From assembly GCA_000648925.1 (NCBI GenBank), contig JFHF01000016.1, forward strand, positions 62,001-126,000: DNA of 64,000 bases, given 5' to 3'. Under the pieces are notes generated by a model. It saw only the letters and a list, made by a program, of their open reading frames with translations. It was not told where the DNA came from and searched no databases. Shown piece after piece: positions 52,482-61,618 of the stretch. The first letter of the stretch is position 1. Each line of letters begins with the position of its first letter. The stretch is from Caballeronia jiangsuensis. GTDB taxonomy: Bacteria; Pseudomonadota; Gammaproteobacteria; Burkholderiales; Burkholderiaceae. The position numbers were made by a program, and so were the translations under genes.

Positions 52482-52924
52482 TCGCCCTCGCCTTCCCGCG
52501 TCGAAAAATAGCCGCGCAGCACCGCGATCATTCCGTCGAGTTCCGTCGGCTTGACGAAGTAGCCGTTGAAGCCGGTGCGCTGCGCGCGCGTCAGGTCTTC
52601 CGGGTCCGTGCGGCTCGTATGCGCGATCAGCAACATCGAGAGATCGATCGCGCGGATCGCTTCGGCGGCTTCCCAGCCATCGCCGAGCGGCATCATCAGA
52701 TCGAGCAGCACGACGCCCGGCCGCCATTTGCGCGCGATCGACACCGCGTCGAGCCCCGTGTGCACCGCGCGCACGGTGAACTCGGCGTCTTCCAACGCAA
52801 GACAGATCGCGCGGGTCGCCTCCAGATCGTCATCGGCGATGAGCACGCGCGGCTCGTCGTGGCGCGTCGCGCACGGCGGAATCTGCCACAGCGCTTGCGA
52901 AGAAACACGGTCGTGTCGTTGCAT
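52457..52924 (-). CDS. single-domain response regulator
   Basis: A 155-residue protein. VLIADDDLEATRAICLALED is the acidic pocket, the acceptor Asp is in VVLLDLMMPLGDG, followed by IAHTSRTDPED and the lysine of YFVKPTELDG. There is no output domain after the receiver. GAGG precedes ATG 52924; an earlier in-frame start adds 14 residues without a site. There is no kinase gene near, so it is an orphan CheY-like protein that may receive phosphate from one of the kinases elsewhere. Confidence 0.8.
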   Translation of the reverse strand: MQRHDRVSSQALWQIPPCATRHDEPRVLIADDDLEATRAICLALEDAEFTVRAVHTGLDAVSIARKWRPGVVLLDLMMPLGDGWEAAEAIRAIDLSMLLIAHTSRTDPEDLTRAQRTGFNGYFVKPTELDGMIAVLRGYFSTREGEGDHASVRVR

Positions 52925-53134
52925 CGTTTGGGCCTCGGAATGGATGGAGATGACAGCAACGATCATTCCCTCGCGAGCGTTCGGAAGTCATCGTCAGGCG
53001 GCACGCGGCTCGCCGACGTTACACTTCGGGAATACCCGGTGGCTGTCACGGCGCGCCGATGCACGGGCGCCGTGCAGGATCTTCATCGCCGTGCGTGACG
53101 ATGGTGCATACATCCCCAAACGAGAGGCTAAACG

Positions 53135-53374
53135 ATGTTCGTCGTGTATTGGCTCGGCGGCAACCCTGATATCGAGGGCGCGGCGCATTTCAAAAGGTTC
53201 GATGAAAACGCGCTCGCCGACGCGTTGCGCTTTGCGGAAGAACTGCGCAAGCGCCAGGCCGATGGCGACGACATCGGCTTCGTCACGCTATGCAGTGAAA
53301 ACCCGCATGCGGTCGGCAAGCCCGGCGTCGCCGATCCGCCCGCCGATTACGACTGGAAAAAGCGCCGCCGTTAA
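53135..53374 (+). CDS. hypothetical protein (79 aa)
   Basis: A 79-residue soluble protein beginning MFVVYWLGGNPDIEGAAHFK, with a helix (ENALADALRFAEELRKRQAD) and a basic tail. GAGAGG lies upstream of the ATG. It overlaps the convergent efflux outer-membrane gene by 4 bases at its stop. I do not recognise the family, but the well-formed start, coding-like composition and compact placement support it. Confidence 0.7.
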   Translation: MFVVYWLGGNPDIEGAAHFKRFDENALADALRFAEELRKRQADGDDIGFVTLCSENPHAVGKPGVADPPADYDWKKRRR

Positions 53375-54909
53375 TTTTGCGCGGTCGCGGATTCATCGCC
53401 CTGCCATCCGCCGCCGAGCGATTTGTAAACAGCGATGAGATCGGTGGTCACGTTGACCGTCGATTGCGCGAGTTGCTCGCGCGTCTGCGCAAGCTGGCGC
53501 TCGGCATCGAGCACGGTCACGAAGGGCGTGATGCCCTTGCGATAGCTCTCCGTCGCGAGTTGCAGGCTTACGCGGTTCGCTTCGACGGTGCGCGTGAGCG
53601 CCGCGCGCCGGTCCTGCTCCGTGCGATACGAGACCAGCGCGTTATCCACTTCCTGCAACGCATTGAGCACGGTTTGCCGATACTGCAACGCCGCTTGCCC
53701 CGCCTGCGCCTTCGCCACACGTACGTTCGCACGCAACGCGCCGCCCTCGAAGATCGGCAGCGAAATGCTCGGCCCGATCGACCAGAACAGACTCGACCAA
53801 TGCGCGAGATAGCGCGCCTTCGTCGCACGCGTGCCCACTTGTCCAGTTAGTGAGATATCCGGATACATTTGCGCGACCGCGACGCCCACTTCCGCCGTCG
53901 CCGAATGCAGTTGCGCTTCGGCCCGACGGATATCGGGACGCCGCCGCGCGAGCGTCGATGGCAAGCCGACCGGCACCGTCGGCGGCACGGGCGGCACGGC
54001 GCGCGCATCCGACAGTTCCGCGTCGAGCGTGCCCGGCGCGCTGCCGGTCAGCACGGCGAGGCCGTTCAGCGCCTGTGCGATCTGCGCATCGAGCGTCGGC
54101 AGTTGCGCCTGCAACGATCCGACTTGCGCGCTCGCGCTTTGCACGTCCTGCTGACTCGTCAGGCCGACGCGCGCCTGTTCGCGCGTGAGGTCGAGAATCT
54201 GTTGCTCGGCGTCGATTTCGGCGAGCGTGATCTGCTTGATCGTCTGCGCGCCGCGCAACTGTGCGTACGTACGTGCGACTTCGGATTCGAGCGACACGAG
54301 CGCATCGTTGCGGCTTTCGATTTCGGCCTGCGTCTGCGCATTCGCCGATTCGACCGAGCGCCGCACGCGACCGAAGAGATCCAGTTCCCACGATGCATCG
54401 AAGCCGTCCTGAAAGAGCGTGACCGGGCCCGTCGCGGAATCGATGCCCTGACGAATCTGCGCGCCGTTCGCGCCGAGGCTGTCGAGCCGGTCGTACACGC
54501 CCTGCGATTCGAGCAAACCTTTCACGCCCAGTTGCTGGCGTTTCACACTCGCGCTCGCACTGACTTGTGGCAATCCCTGCGCCGCCGCCGACACGCTTTC
54601 TTCACGCGCCGCCGCGATGCGCAGCACCGCGCTCTGCAAATCGAGATTGCCCGCGACCGCGCGATCGATCAGCGAATCCAGCGTCGGATCGTCGAACTGC
54701 TTCCACCAGCGCGGATCGGGATCGGCCGAAGTCTGCGCCGTCGATGGCGAATCCGCATGCGGCACGCGCGGATCGTCCGGCGCGTTCTGCGCACGCTGCG
54801 TGTCGCTCCAGTCGCCTGGGACATCGGCTTTCGGCGGCGTGTAGTCGGGGCCGACCGCGCAGGCGCTCAGTGCGAGCGCGAGCATCGGCATACTGTGACG
54901 TAGTCTCAT
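53371..54909 (-). CDS. efflux outer membrane lipoprotein (NodT/OprM family)
   Basis: A 512-residue TolC-like channel. A lipobox LSAC lies at about residues 14-17, followed by AVGPDYTPP, the classical N-terminus of NodT lipoproteins. Two OEP repeats are visible, each with long Gln/Ala-rich helices; LTGQVGTRATKARYLAHW and GPSISLPIFEGGALRANVRV are the beta-barrel segments. It follows the EmrB-type gene by one base (TGAGATG), so it is the outer-membrane part of the same pump. Confidence 0.9.
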   Translation of the reverse strand: MRLRHSMPMLALALSACAVGPDYTPPKADVPGDWSDTQRAQNAPDDPRVPHADSPSTAQTSADPDPRWWKQFDDPTLDSLIDRAVAGNLDLQSAVLRIAAAREESVSAAAQGLPQVSASASVKRQQLGVKGLLESQGVYDRLDSLGANGAQIRQGIDSATGPVTLFQDGFDASWELDLFGRVRRSVESANAQTQAEIESRNDALVSLESEVARTYAQLRGAQTIKQITLAEIDAEQQILDLTREQARVGLTSQQDVQSASAQVGSLQAQLPTLDAQIAQALNGLAVLTGSAPGTLDAELSDARAVPPVPPTVPVGLPSTLARRRPDIRRAEAQLHSATAEVGVAVAQMYPDISLTGQVGTRATKARYLAHWSSLFWSIGPSISLPIFEGGALRANVRVAKAQAGQAALQYRQTVLNALQEVDNALVSYRTEQDRRAALTRTVEANRVSLQLATESYRKGITPFVTVLDAERQLAQTREQLAQSTVNVTTDLIAVYKSLGGGWQGDESATAQN

Positions 54910-54910
54910 C

Positions 54911-56497
54911 TCAATGCCCTCCCGCCTGGCCGGACGCCTTCACGGGCGAAAAGAAGAACGTCAGCGGAATGAACAGGAACGCGAAGATCGCGCACGCAGC
55001 GAACACGTCGAGATACGCGAGGATCGTCGCCTGCGAAACGAGCGTCTTGTACATCTGGCCGGTCGCCGCGGACATCGCCTGCGTCATCGTCTGGCCGGAG
55101 TCCATCAGCGTGCGCGCGATGCGCTGCACCGCTTCGTTGTAGGGCTGATTGAGCGGCGTCAGATGCTCGACCATATGCGCCATGTTCGCCTGCGTGCGCT
55201 CGCGGATCATCGCGGTCGCGAGCGATATGCCGATCGAACCGGCGACGTTGCGGAACATCGTGAAGAGCGCGGACGCATCGTTGTTCATCGACTTCGGCAA
55301 GGACAGATACGCGAGCGTCGTCACCGGCACGAACAGAAAACCGATGCCGATGGACTGTGCACTGCGCATCTTCGTCAGCGTGACATAGTCGATGTTGGGC
55401 ACGAGATGATGCGAATACAGCAACGCGCATCCCATCAGAAAGAAACCGAACGCCACGAGAAAACGCGTCTGGATCACGTTCATCAGCTTGCTGACGATGG
55501 GAATCAGAAACACGATGCATATCGCGCCGGGCGACAGCACGAGACCGGCGAGCGTCGCGGTATAGCCGAGTTGCTGTTGCGCGAGTTGCGGTATCAGGAC
55601 GGCGCTGCCGTAAAGCACCGACGCGAAGCCGACGATCGCCGCCGAGCCGAGCGCGAAGTTGCGGTCCTTCAGCACGCGCAGATCGACCACGGGTTTCTTC
55701 GCGTACAGGAGCCACACCGTCGCGCCGACGATACCCACCGCCGCGAGCACCGCGAACGTCACGATGAAGTTCGACGAGAACCAGTCGTCGTCCTCGCCGC
55801 GATCGAGAAACACTTGCAGACAGCCGAGCCCGAGCGCGATCAGCCCGATGCCGACCACGTCGATGCCCACCTTCTTCGGGTCCTGCCGCTTTTCCCACGG
55901 CGGGTCTTCGACGAACTGCGTCACCGCGATGGTCGTCAGCACGCCCACCGGCACGTTGATGAGAAAGACCCAGCGCCACGTGAAGTTATCGGTGATCCAG
56001 CCGCCGAGCGTCGGGCCGAGCACGGGTGCGACGACGATCGCGACCGCCGAGATCGAGAACGCGCGGCCGCGTTGCTCGGGCGGAAAGGTATCGAGAATGA
56101 TCGACTGCTGGCTCGGCTGCAGGCCGCCGCCGAAGAAGCCCTGCAGGATACGAAAGATGATGAGTTGCCCGAGATTCGTCGCGATGCCGCACATGAATGA
56201 GCAGACGGTGAACGCCGCGATGCAGATGAGGAAATAGCGCTTGCGTCCGAGTATCTTCGAGAAGTACGCGGACAGCGGCAGCACGATGCCGTTCGCGACG
56301 AGATAGGACGTGAGCGTCCACGTCGCTTCGTCGTAGCTCGCGGACATGGTGCCGGAGATGTGCGGCAGCGCGACGTTCACGATGGTCGTGTCGAGGACTT
56401 CCATGAACGCCGCGAGCGTCACGACGACCGCGATCAGCCACGGATTCGCGCTCGGCTTCCAGCCGCTGTGATCGTGTTGCGCGGTGGTATCGCTCAT
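54911..56497 (-). CDS. emrB: EmrB/QacA-type MFS multidrug exporter
   Basis: A 528-residue DHA2-family antiporter with 14 helices. VTLAAFMEVLDTTIVNVALP is the standard helix 1, and motif C is visible in APVLGPTLGGWITDN. It uses the proton gradient to expel drugs or hydrophobic acids. The membrane-fusion gene lies upstream with 4 bases between, and the outer-membrane gene one base after it, giving a complete EmrAB-TolC-type system. Substrates are not predictable. Confidence 0.9.
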   Translation of the reverse strand: MSDTTAQHDHSGWKPSANPWLIAVVVTLAAFMEVLDTTIVNVALPHISGTMSASYDEATWTLTSYLVANGIVLPLSAYFSKILGRKRYFLICIAAFTVCSFMCGIATNLGQLIIFRILQGFFGGGLQPSQQSIILDTFPPEQRGRAFSISAVAIVVAPVLGPTLGGWITDNFTWRWVFLINVPVGVLTTIAVTQFVEDPPWEKRQDPKKVGIDVVGIGLIALGLGCLQVFLDRGEDDDWFSSNFIVTFAVLAAVGIVGATVWLLYAKKPVVDLRVLKDRNFALGSAAIVGFASVLYGSAVLIPQLAQQQLGYTATLAGLVLSPGAICIVFLIPIVSKLMNVIQTRFLVAFGFFLMGCALLYSHHLVPNIDYVTLTKMRSAQSIGIGFLFVPVTTLAYLSLPKSMNNDASALFTMFRNVAGSIGISLATAMIRERTQANMAHMVEHLTPLNQPYNEAVQRIARTLMDSGQTMTQAMSAATGQMYKTLVSQATILAYLDVFAACAIFAFLFIPLTFFFSPVKASGQAGGH

Positions 56498-56501
56498 GGT
56501 T

Positions 56502-57662
56502 TCAATGCCGCAGCATGACGGTCGGCACCACGGACAATCCGAGCGGCAGCGACGTGCCCGGCTTCAGCCCATCGTCGATGAGAATCTTCACCGGCACGCG
56601 CTGCACGATTTTAACGAAGTTGCCCGTCGCGTTTTCGGCGGGGAACGCGGAGAAGCGCGAGCCGCTGCCGAGCTGCACGCTGTCGACATGACCGTGCAGC
56701 TTCATCGCGGGATATGCATCGACATCGATATCGACCTTGTCGCCCGGCTGCATCCGATCCAGTTGCGATTCCTTGAAGTTCGCGGTGACCCAGACGCGCG
56801 TCGTGACGAGCGTGAGAATCGACGTGCCCGCCTGCAGGAACGTGCCGAATTGCACGTTGCGCTTCGTGATCCAGCCATCGGCCGGTGCGCGCAGTTCCGT
56901 GTACGAGAGATTCAGTCGCGCCGCCTCGACCTGCGCCTGTGCCTGACGCCCCTGCTGACGCCGCTCCTCGACCGTTGCGAGCACCTGCGCGATCTGCTGC
57001 GGCACGAGGCTCGCCGTGCGCACCTGCGCGCGCGCCTGCGCGACGTTCGCCTGCGCGCTTTTCTGCTGAGCGTCGGCGGTGTCGATGTTCTGTTGCGAGG
57101 TCGCGCGAATATCGACGGAATGCTGACGCTCGTAAGCCGCGCTCGCCTGAACGAGATTGGCGCGCGCCGTGAGTTCCTGCGCCTGGGCCTGCGCGAGTTG
57201 CGCGGGATACTGCACGCGCGCGACTTCGAGCTGCGTTTCCGATGCATGCAGTTGCGCTTGCGCGAGTCCGAGTTGCGCGCTGGCCTGATCGAGTTGCGCC
57301 TGATAATCGCGCGGATCGATCTTGATGAGCAGATCGCCCTGATGCACGAAGCGATTGTCGTCGATGTTCATCGTCACGACATAGCCCGACACCTTCGGCG
57401 CGATCGTGACGGCGTCGCCGTCGGTGTAGGCGTCGTCGGTGCTGACCTGATTGCGCGTCAGGAACCACCAGACGAATGCGCCGATCGCCAGCACGACGAC
57501 CACGATGCCCAGAATGATGAGCGGCTTCTTGCCGGGCTTTTTTCCGGGCTTCTTCTCGTCGTCTTTCGCGTCTTTGTCTTTATCGGCTGCATCGCCGTGC
57601 GAGGACGCGCGCTCGTCTTCGCGCTCGTCGTCTTGGGTATCGGAGTCGTCTCGATCTGACAT
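56502..57662 (-). CDS. emrA: EmrA-type membrane fusion protein
   Basis: A 386-residue periplasmic adaptor. The N-terminus is unusually charged (acidic, then KKPGKKPGKKP), followed by one membrane helix (LIILGIVVVVLAIGAFVWWF). Then come a lipoyl half-motif (GYVVTMNIDDNRFVHQGDLL), a long Gln/Ala-rich coiled-coil hairpin (residues about 125-240) and the beta-barrel domain. It is the first gene of the emrA-emrB-nodT operon. Its promoter shares the gap with a divergent universal stress protein gene. Confidence 0.9.
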   Translation of the reverse strand: MSDRDDSDTQDDEREDERASSHGDAADKDKDAKDDEKKPGKKPGKKPLIILGIVVVVLAIGAFVWWFLTRNQVSTDDAYTDGDAVTIAPKVSGYVVTMNIDDNRFVHQGDLLIKIDPRDYQAQLDQASAQLGLAQAQLHASETQLEVARVQYPAQLAQAQAQELTARANLVQASAAYERQHSVDIRATSQQNIDTADAQQKSAQANVAQARAQVRTASLVPQQIAQVLATVEERRQQGRQAQAQVEAARLNLSYTELRAPADGWITKRNVQFGTFLQAGTSILTLVTTRVWVTANFKESQLDRMQPGDKVDIDVDAYPAMKLHGHVDSVQLGSGSRFSAFPAENATGNFVKIVQRVPVKILIDDGLKPGTSLPLGLSVVPTVMLRH

Positions 57663-57973
57663 CGCCGCTCACTTTCGGATGGATCCCGACGAACGCCGGG
57701 CGGAACCGCAGGCTGAACTTGCGCGTGGTATGCGCGAATGCCGCTCGTGCAAAAGCATTCGGGCGACGGGAAGCAAACACCATTCCCCGGGAAGCGCGAT
57801 GCCGTTTAAACCGAACGTGTGTGCGGGCTGGCATGGAAAGCGCGAAAACCGCACCCCGAAGCCCGGTCGCGCGATTGTTAAGTTCCTTTGTAAAAGATGC
57901 AGGCTCGCGCTCATTCGCGGCTAACTTTGGGCGCCGATCATCCGGTCTGAGCGAACCACACCGGAGACACACC
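57663..57973. other. divergent promoter region of emrA and the stress protein gene
   Basis: This 311-base gap lies between divergent start codons. TTGTTA...TGTAAAAGAT (about 57875-57902) is a possible promoter for the rightward gene. No regulator gene is adjacent to explain control of the pump. Short frames here are not convincing. Confidence 0.35.
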
Positions 57974-58537
57974 ATGTACAAGCACATCCTCGTCGCGGTC
58001 GGCACGAGCCTCAGCGAAAGCGCCCTGACCACCGCCATCACGCGCGCCCGCGCATGCAATGCGCGGCTCACGGCGCTGCATATCGTCGATCAGATGCCGT
58101 GGTGGGCCATCGTCACCGCCGACAGCAATCCGGGCGACACGCTCGATGTCATCGACGATCACGCGCGGGCCGTCACACGCTATGCGGCGCGCCTGATCGA
58201 CAGCGCGGGCATCGACGGCGTCGCGCGCAGCATCACGCAGCCGCTCGACGGCACGAGCGTCGGCGAGCTGATCGCGAAGGAGGCGAAAGCGGCGGGCGCG
58301 GATCTCATCGTGCTCGGCGGCGAAGCGGATACCGGCTGGCGTCACGGCGAAGCGCGTCTGCGCGACGTGGTCTGCTCACACGCTCGCTGCGACGTGCTGA
58401 TCGCGGCGCACGCGGCGCACGCGGCGGCGCCGTTGCATGCGGAGAAGGAAATGGCATCGATCGAGGCGCGCTTTGCCACCTCGGCGGGCCGCGTGGACGC
58501 GCGCGCATCGCATCGTCAGAGCGACGCGCGCAAGTGA
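57974..58537 (+). CDS. universal stress protein (UspA family)
   Basis: A 187-residue UspA-fold protein. The N-terminus MYKHILVAVGTSLSESALTT and ADLIVLGGEADTGWRHGEAR match the Usp family, although the usual ATP-binding G-2x-G-9x-G-S/T is degenerate here. An extra tail of about 40 residues follows. Such proteins act in survival under stress. GGAGACACACC precedes the ATG. The stop lies inside the last bases of the convergent IclR gene. Confidence 0.82.
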   Translation: MYKHILVAVGTSLSESALTTAITRARACNARLTALHIVDQMPWWAIVTADSNPGDTLDVIDDHARAVTRYAARLIDSAGIDGVARSITQPLDGTSVGELIAKEAKAAGADLIVLGGEADTGWRHGEARLRDVVCSHARCDVLIAAHAAHAAAPLHAEKEMASIEARFATSAGRVDARASHRQSDARK

Positions 58538-59262
58538 GACGCAAGCTGCACGATGCCGATCGAAATCTGCTTTTCACGCTTCGGATCGAGCCGGCCGATC
58601 GGCACGCTCGTCGATACCGCGACGCGCTTGCCCGCCGGCGTCATCCCGACATAGGCCGCGAAACACGCAAGACCTTCGGCGACTTCCTCGCGCTCGACGG
58701 CGAGCCCGCTCGCGCGGATCGACGCGAGTTCGCGTAACAACGCCGCGCGCCGCGTGATGGTGCGCGGCGTTACTGCTTCGAGACGCTCGGGAAGACGTTC
58801 GATCACGGTTTCATCGGCCATTCCGGCGAGCAGCGCCTTGCCGAGCGCGCAGCAGTGTGCGGGCAGACGCGAGCCGAGATCGGACACGAGCCGCACCGGA
58901 CGATGCGCATCCTCCCGCGCGATATAGACCACCTGCACGCCGTCGAGCACCGCGAGCTGCACGACTTCGTTGTGCTTGTTGATGAACGCGCCCGCGCCTT
59001 CGCGAAACGCGGCCTGCAACTTGTCGTGACGCACGTACGCGTTGCCGAGCTCGAAGAGGCCGACGCCGATCATGTAGCCGTCGTCGTGCTTTTCGATCCA
59101 TTGCATGCGCGCGAGCGTTTCGAGCATCAGATAGAGCGTGCTGCGCGAGAGTCCGGTCTCTTCGGCGAGCGACGCGGCGCGCACCGGTTTCGCGGCGGCG
59201 GCGAGCGCTTCGAGAATGTCGCTCGCGCGGCGCAGCGCGGGGACGTCGTAGGTTTTTTCCAT
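58516..59262 (-). CDS. IclR-family transcriptional regulator
   Basis: A 248-residue regulator with the winged helix in residues about 8-65 (ASLAEETGLSRSTLYLMLET) and an IclR effector domain (VVQLAVLDGVQVVYIAREDA; LPAHCCALGKALLAGM). A TTG 15 bases further up is rejected in favour of ATG 59262. It is divergent from the FAH-family gene, with about 100 bases between and two inverted repeats in the gap, so it probably regulates that gene and itself. Confidence 0.85.
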   Translation of the reverse strand: MEKTYDVPALRRASDILEALAAAAKPVRAASLAEETGLSRSTLYLMLETLARMQWIEKHDDGYMIGVGLFELGNAYVRHDKLQAAFREGAGAFINKHNEVVQLAVLDGVQVVYIAREDAHRPVRLVSDLGSRLPAHCCALGKALLAGMADETVIERLPERLEAVTPRTITRRAALLRELASIRASGLAVEREEVAEGLACFAAYVGMTPAGKRVAVSTSVPIGRLDPKREKQISIGIVQLASHLRASL

Positions 59263-59272
59263 GTGCGAATAT

Positions 59273-59301
59273 TCCAACAGGTTGGATAATTAATCAACCT
59301 G
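59273..59301. promoter_or_regulatory. IclR-type operators between divergent genes
   Basis: Two inverted repeats overlap: TCCAA-CAGG-TTGGA (59273-59286) and CAGGTTG-N10-CAACCTG (59278-59301). They sit between the IclR start and the FAH gene start. The first lies 11 bases upstream of the IclR ATG, which suits autoregulation. Confidence 0.55.
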
Positions 59302-59363
59302 ATGGACACTGCCACGCACGCGGGCTACGATCGGTTTTCCTTTCCCGCCCGTCATTCGCCTAC

Positions 59364-60557
59364 ATGCAAACCGTCAACGTCTCCTCCTTTCTGCCCGAAG
59401 ATTTCGCCGACGCCGTGCTGATCGGCCGTGTGTGGCGTCCCGCGCCCGTGAACGGTCCGGCCGTCGTCGCGGTGCGTCGTGGCGAAGTGTTCGACATCAC
59501 GCGCGCCGCGCCGACGACCGCCGATCTCTTCGACAGCGCCGATGTACTCGACATCGCCCGCAATGCCGAAGGCGAGCATCTCGGCAACGTTCAGGATCTG
59601 CTGCAAGCGACGCTCGACGGTTCCGCCGATGCCGCACGCCTGCTCGCGCCCTGCGACGTGCAGGCCGTGAAGGCGTGCGGCGTCACGTTCGCGGTGAGTC
59701 TGCTGGAACGCGTGATCGAGGAGCAGGCCGGCGGCGACGCGAGCCGCGCGCAGGAAGTGCGCGACACGATCAACAAGCTGATCGGCGCGGATCTGTCGAA
59801 GATCAAGCCGGGTTCGGAAAGCGCGGCGAAACTGAAGGCCGAACTGGAGCGGCGCGGCGCGTGGTCGCAATACATGGAAGTCGGCATCGGGCCGGACGCG
59901 GAGGTGTTTTCGAAGTCGCAGCCGATGTCGTCGGTGGGATTCGGCGCGGACGTCGGCCTGTATCCGACATCGCAATGGAACAATCCGGAGCCGGAGATCG
60001 TGCTCGCGGTGAATGCGCGCGGCGAGATCGTGGGCGCGACACTCGGCAACGACGTTAATCTGCGCGATATCGAAGGCCGCAGCGCGCTGTTGCTCGGCAA
60101 GGCGAAGGACAACAATGCGTCGTGCGCGATCGGCCCCTTCGTGCGCCTGTTCGATGAACGCTTCACGCTGGATTCGGTGCGCGCTTCGAGCCTGTCGCTG
60201 CGCATCGAAGGCGCGGACGATGGCTTCGTGCTCGAAGGCGTGAGCCACATGAGCGAAATCAGCCGCGATCCGGCCGATCTCGTCACGCAGACGCACGGCG
60301 CGCATCATCAGTATCCGGACGGCTTCATGCTGTTCCTCGGCACGATGTTCTCGCCGATCAAGGATCGCGATACAGAAGGCGGCGGGTTCACGCATCATCT
60401 CGGCGATGTCGTGACGATCTCGACGCCGAGCCTCGGGGCGCTGGTCAATACGGTGAGGTTGTCGACCGAGATCGAGCCGTGGACGTTTGGGGTGAGGGCG
60501 TTGTATCAGAGTCTTGCGGCGCGGGGGTTGTTGGGGAAGGCCGGCCAGGCAAGCTAA
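59364..60557 (+). CDS. fumarylacetoacetate hydrolase-family protein
   Basis: A 397-residue FAH-fold protein with a long N-terminal extension. The C-terminal half shows the metal site WNNPEPEIVLAVNARGEIVG and GNDVNLRDIEGRSALLLGKA. This length and pattern recall the bacterial sugar-acid dehydratases acting on 2-keto-3-deoxy-pentonates. It is divergent from an IclR regulator and convergent with a sugar-binding protein gene, both hints of sugar metabolism. The precise reaction is not shown by sequence; a C-C hydrolase is an alternative. Confidence 0.78.
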   Translation: MQTVNVSSFLPEDFADAVLIGRVWRPAPVNGPAVVAVRRGEVFDITRAAPTTADLFDSADVLDIARNAEGEHLGNVQDLLQATLDGSADAARLLAPCDVQAVKACGVTFAVSLLERVIEEQAGGDASRAQEVRDTINKLIGADLSKIKPGSESAAKLKAELERRGAWSQYMEVGIGPDAEVFSKSQPMSSVGFGADVGLYPTSQWNNPEPEIVLAVNARGEIVGATLGNDVNLRDIEGRSALLLGKAKDNNASCAIGPFVRLFDERFTLDSVRASSLSLRIEGADDGFVLEGVSHMSEISRDPADLVTQTHGAHHQYPDGFMLFLGTMFSPIKDRDTEGGGFTHHLGDVVTISTPSLGALVNTVRLSTEIEPWTFGVRALYQSLAARGLLGKAGQAS

Positions 60558-60564
60558 AGCCCTC

Positions 60565-61548
60565 TCACGACGCCCCGAACCGAAACCCCTTCGCCTGCCC
60601 CTTCGTCACCAGCTGAACCGGCGTCTCCATATACGGCGACAAATCCCTTTGCCGCCGCTTTTCGAGCAGCGCCTTCACCGCGACATCCACGCCGAACACC
60701 GCCTGCCGCGCGCCGAACTGCTCGACCGTCGCGAGCAGGCGGCCGTCGTCGAGCATCGGCTGCACGGCGTCGATATTGTTGTACCCCGTCACCAGCACGC
60801 GGCCCTTCTTGCCGGCGATGCGGATCGCGTCGATCGCGCCCATCGCGATATTGTCGTTCGCGCAGAGCAGGCCGCGCACATCCGGATGCGCGTAGAGCAT
60901 CTGCAACGCGATCGACTTGCCGCTCGCCGCGGTCCAGTCGCCGCCGTCGGAATCGGCGATGCGCATGCCCGCCGCGTTCATCGCATCCTTGAAGCCGAGC
61001 GTGCGCTGCTGCGCGTTGAGATCGTTCGACGGCCCCTCGATGATGCCGACCTCGTCGCCCGCCTTCAGCTTCGAGCCGAGATACGCGCCGACGAGCTTCG
61101 CCCCGCGCCGGCTATCCGGCCCGACGAACGGAATCGTGATGTTCGCCGCGTCCTGCGCGGCTTCGTCGAATGGATTGTCGATCGCGATCACGATGATGCC
61201 CGCGCCGATCGCCTTCACGGCCACGGGCAGCAGCGCCTTCGAATCCGCGGGCGCGATGACGATCGCGTTGACTTTCGCGTCGATCAGCGTTTCGACGATG
61301 TGAATCTGCCCGGCCACGTCGTTGTCTGTGAGCGTGCCGTTCGTCGCGAGATCGAGTTGCGACGCGTAATGCCGCTGGTAATTGCGCGCGCCTTCGATCA
61401 TCGACGTGACGAAGGGATCGTTCAGCGACTTCATGACGAGCGCGACGGTCGCCTTGTCGGACGCCGCGCGCACATCGCGCGCACGCGCGAACGCGCAAGC
61501 GCTCAGGGCGCAGGCGGCAAGCAGGCGTCGGCGGACAAGGCTCGTCAT
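60565..61548 (-). CDS. sugar ABC transporter substrate-binding protein
   Basis: A 327-residue type I periplasmic binding protein of the ribose/xylose group. Its N-terminal signal has RRR and a possible lipobox LSAC (residues 14-17). Family segments are VALVMKSLNDPFVTSMIEGA, NAIVIAPADSKALLPVAVKA and GLLCANDNIAMGAIDAIR. No permease or ATPase gene lies beside it, so it is an orphan that must work with a transporter encoded elsewhere or as a chemoreceptor ligand. It converges on the FAH gene, with 7 bases between stops. Confidence 0.85.
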   Translation of the reverse strand: MTSLVRRRLLAACALSACAFARARDVRAASDKATVALVMKSLNDPFVTSMIEGARNYQRHYASQLDLATNGTLTDNDVAGQIHIVETLIDAKVNAIVIAPADSKALLPVAVKAIGAGIIVIAIDNPFDEAAQDAANITIPFVGPDSRRGAKLVGAYLGSKLKAGDEVGIIEGPSNDLNAQQRTLGFKDAMNAAGMRIADSDGGDWTAASGKSIALQMLYAHPDVRGLLCANDNIAMGAIDAIRIAGKKGRVLVTGYNNIDAVQPMLDDGRLLATVEQFGARQAVFGVDVAVKALLEKRRQRDLSPYMETPVQLVTKGQAKGFRFGAS

Positions 61549-61618
61549 GGAATATCGAGACGGAAGGAAAACGTCTCATTGTAGACGTAGGCGTCCGGCC
61601 GCCGATGACGCCAAATTG

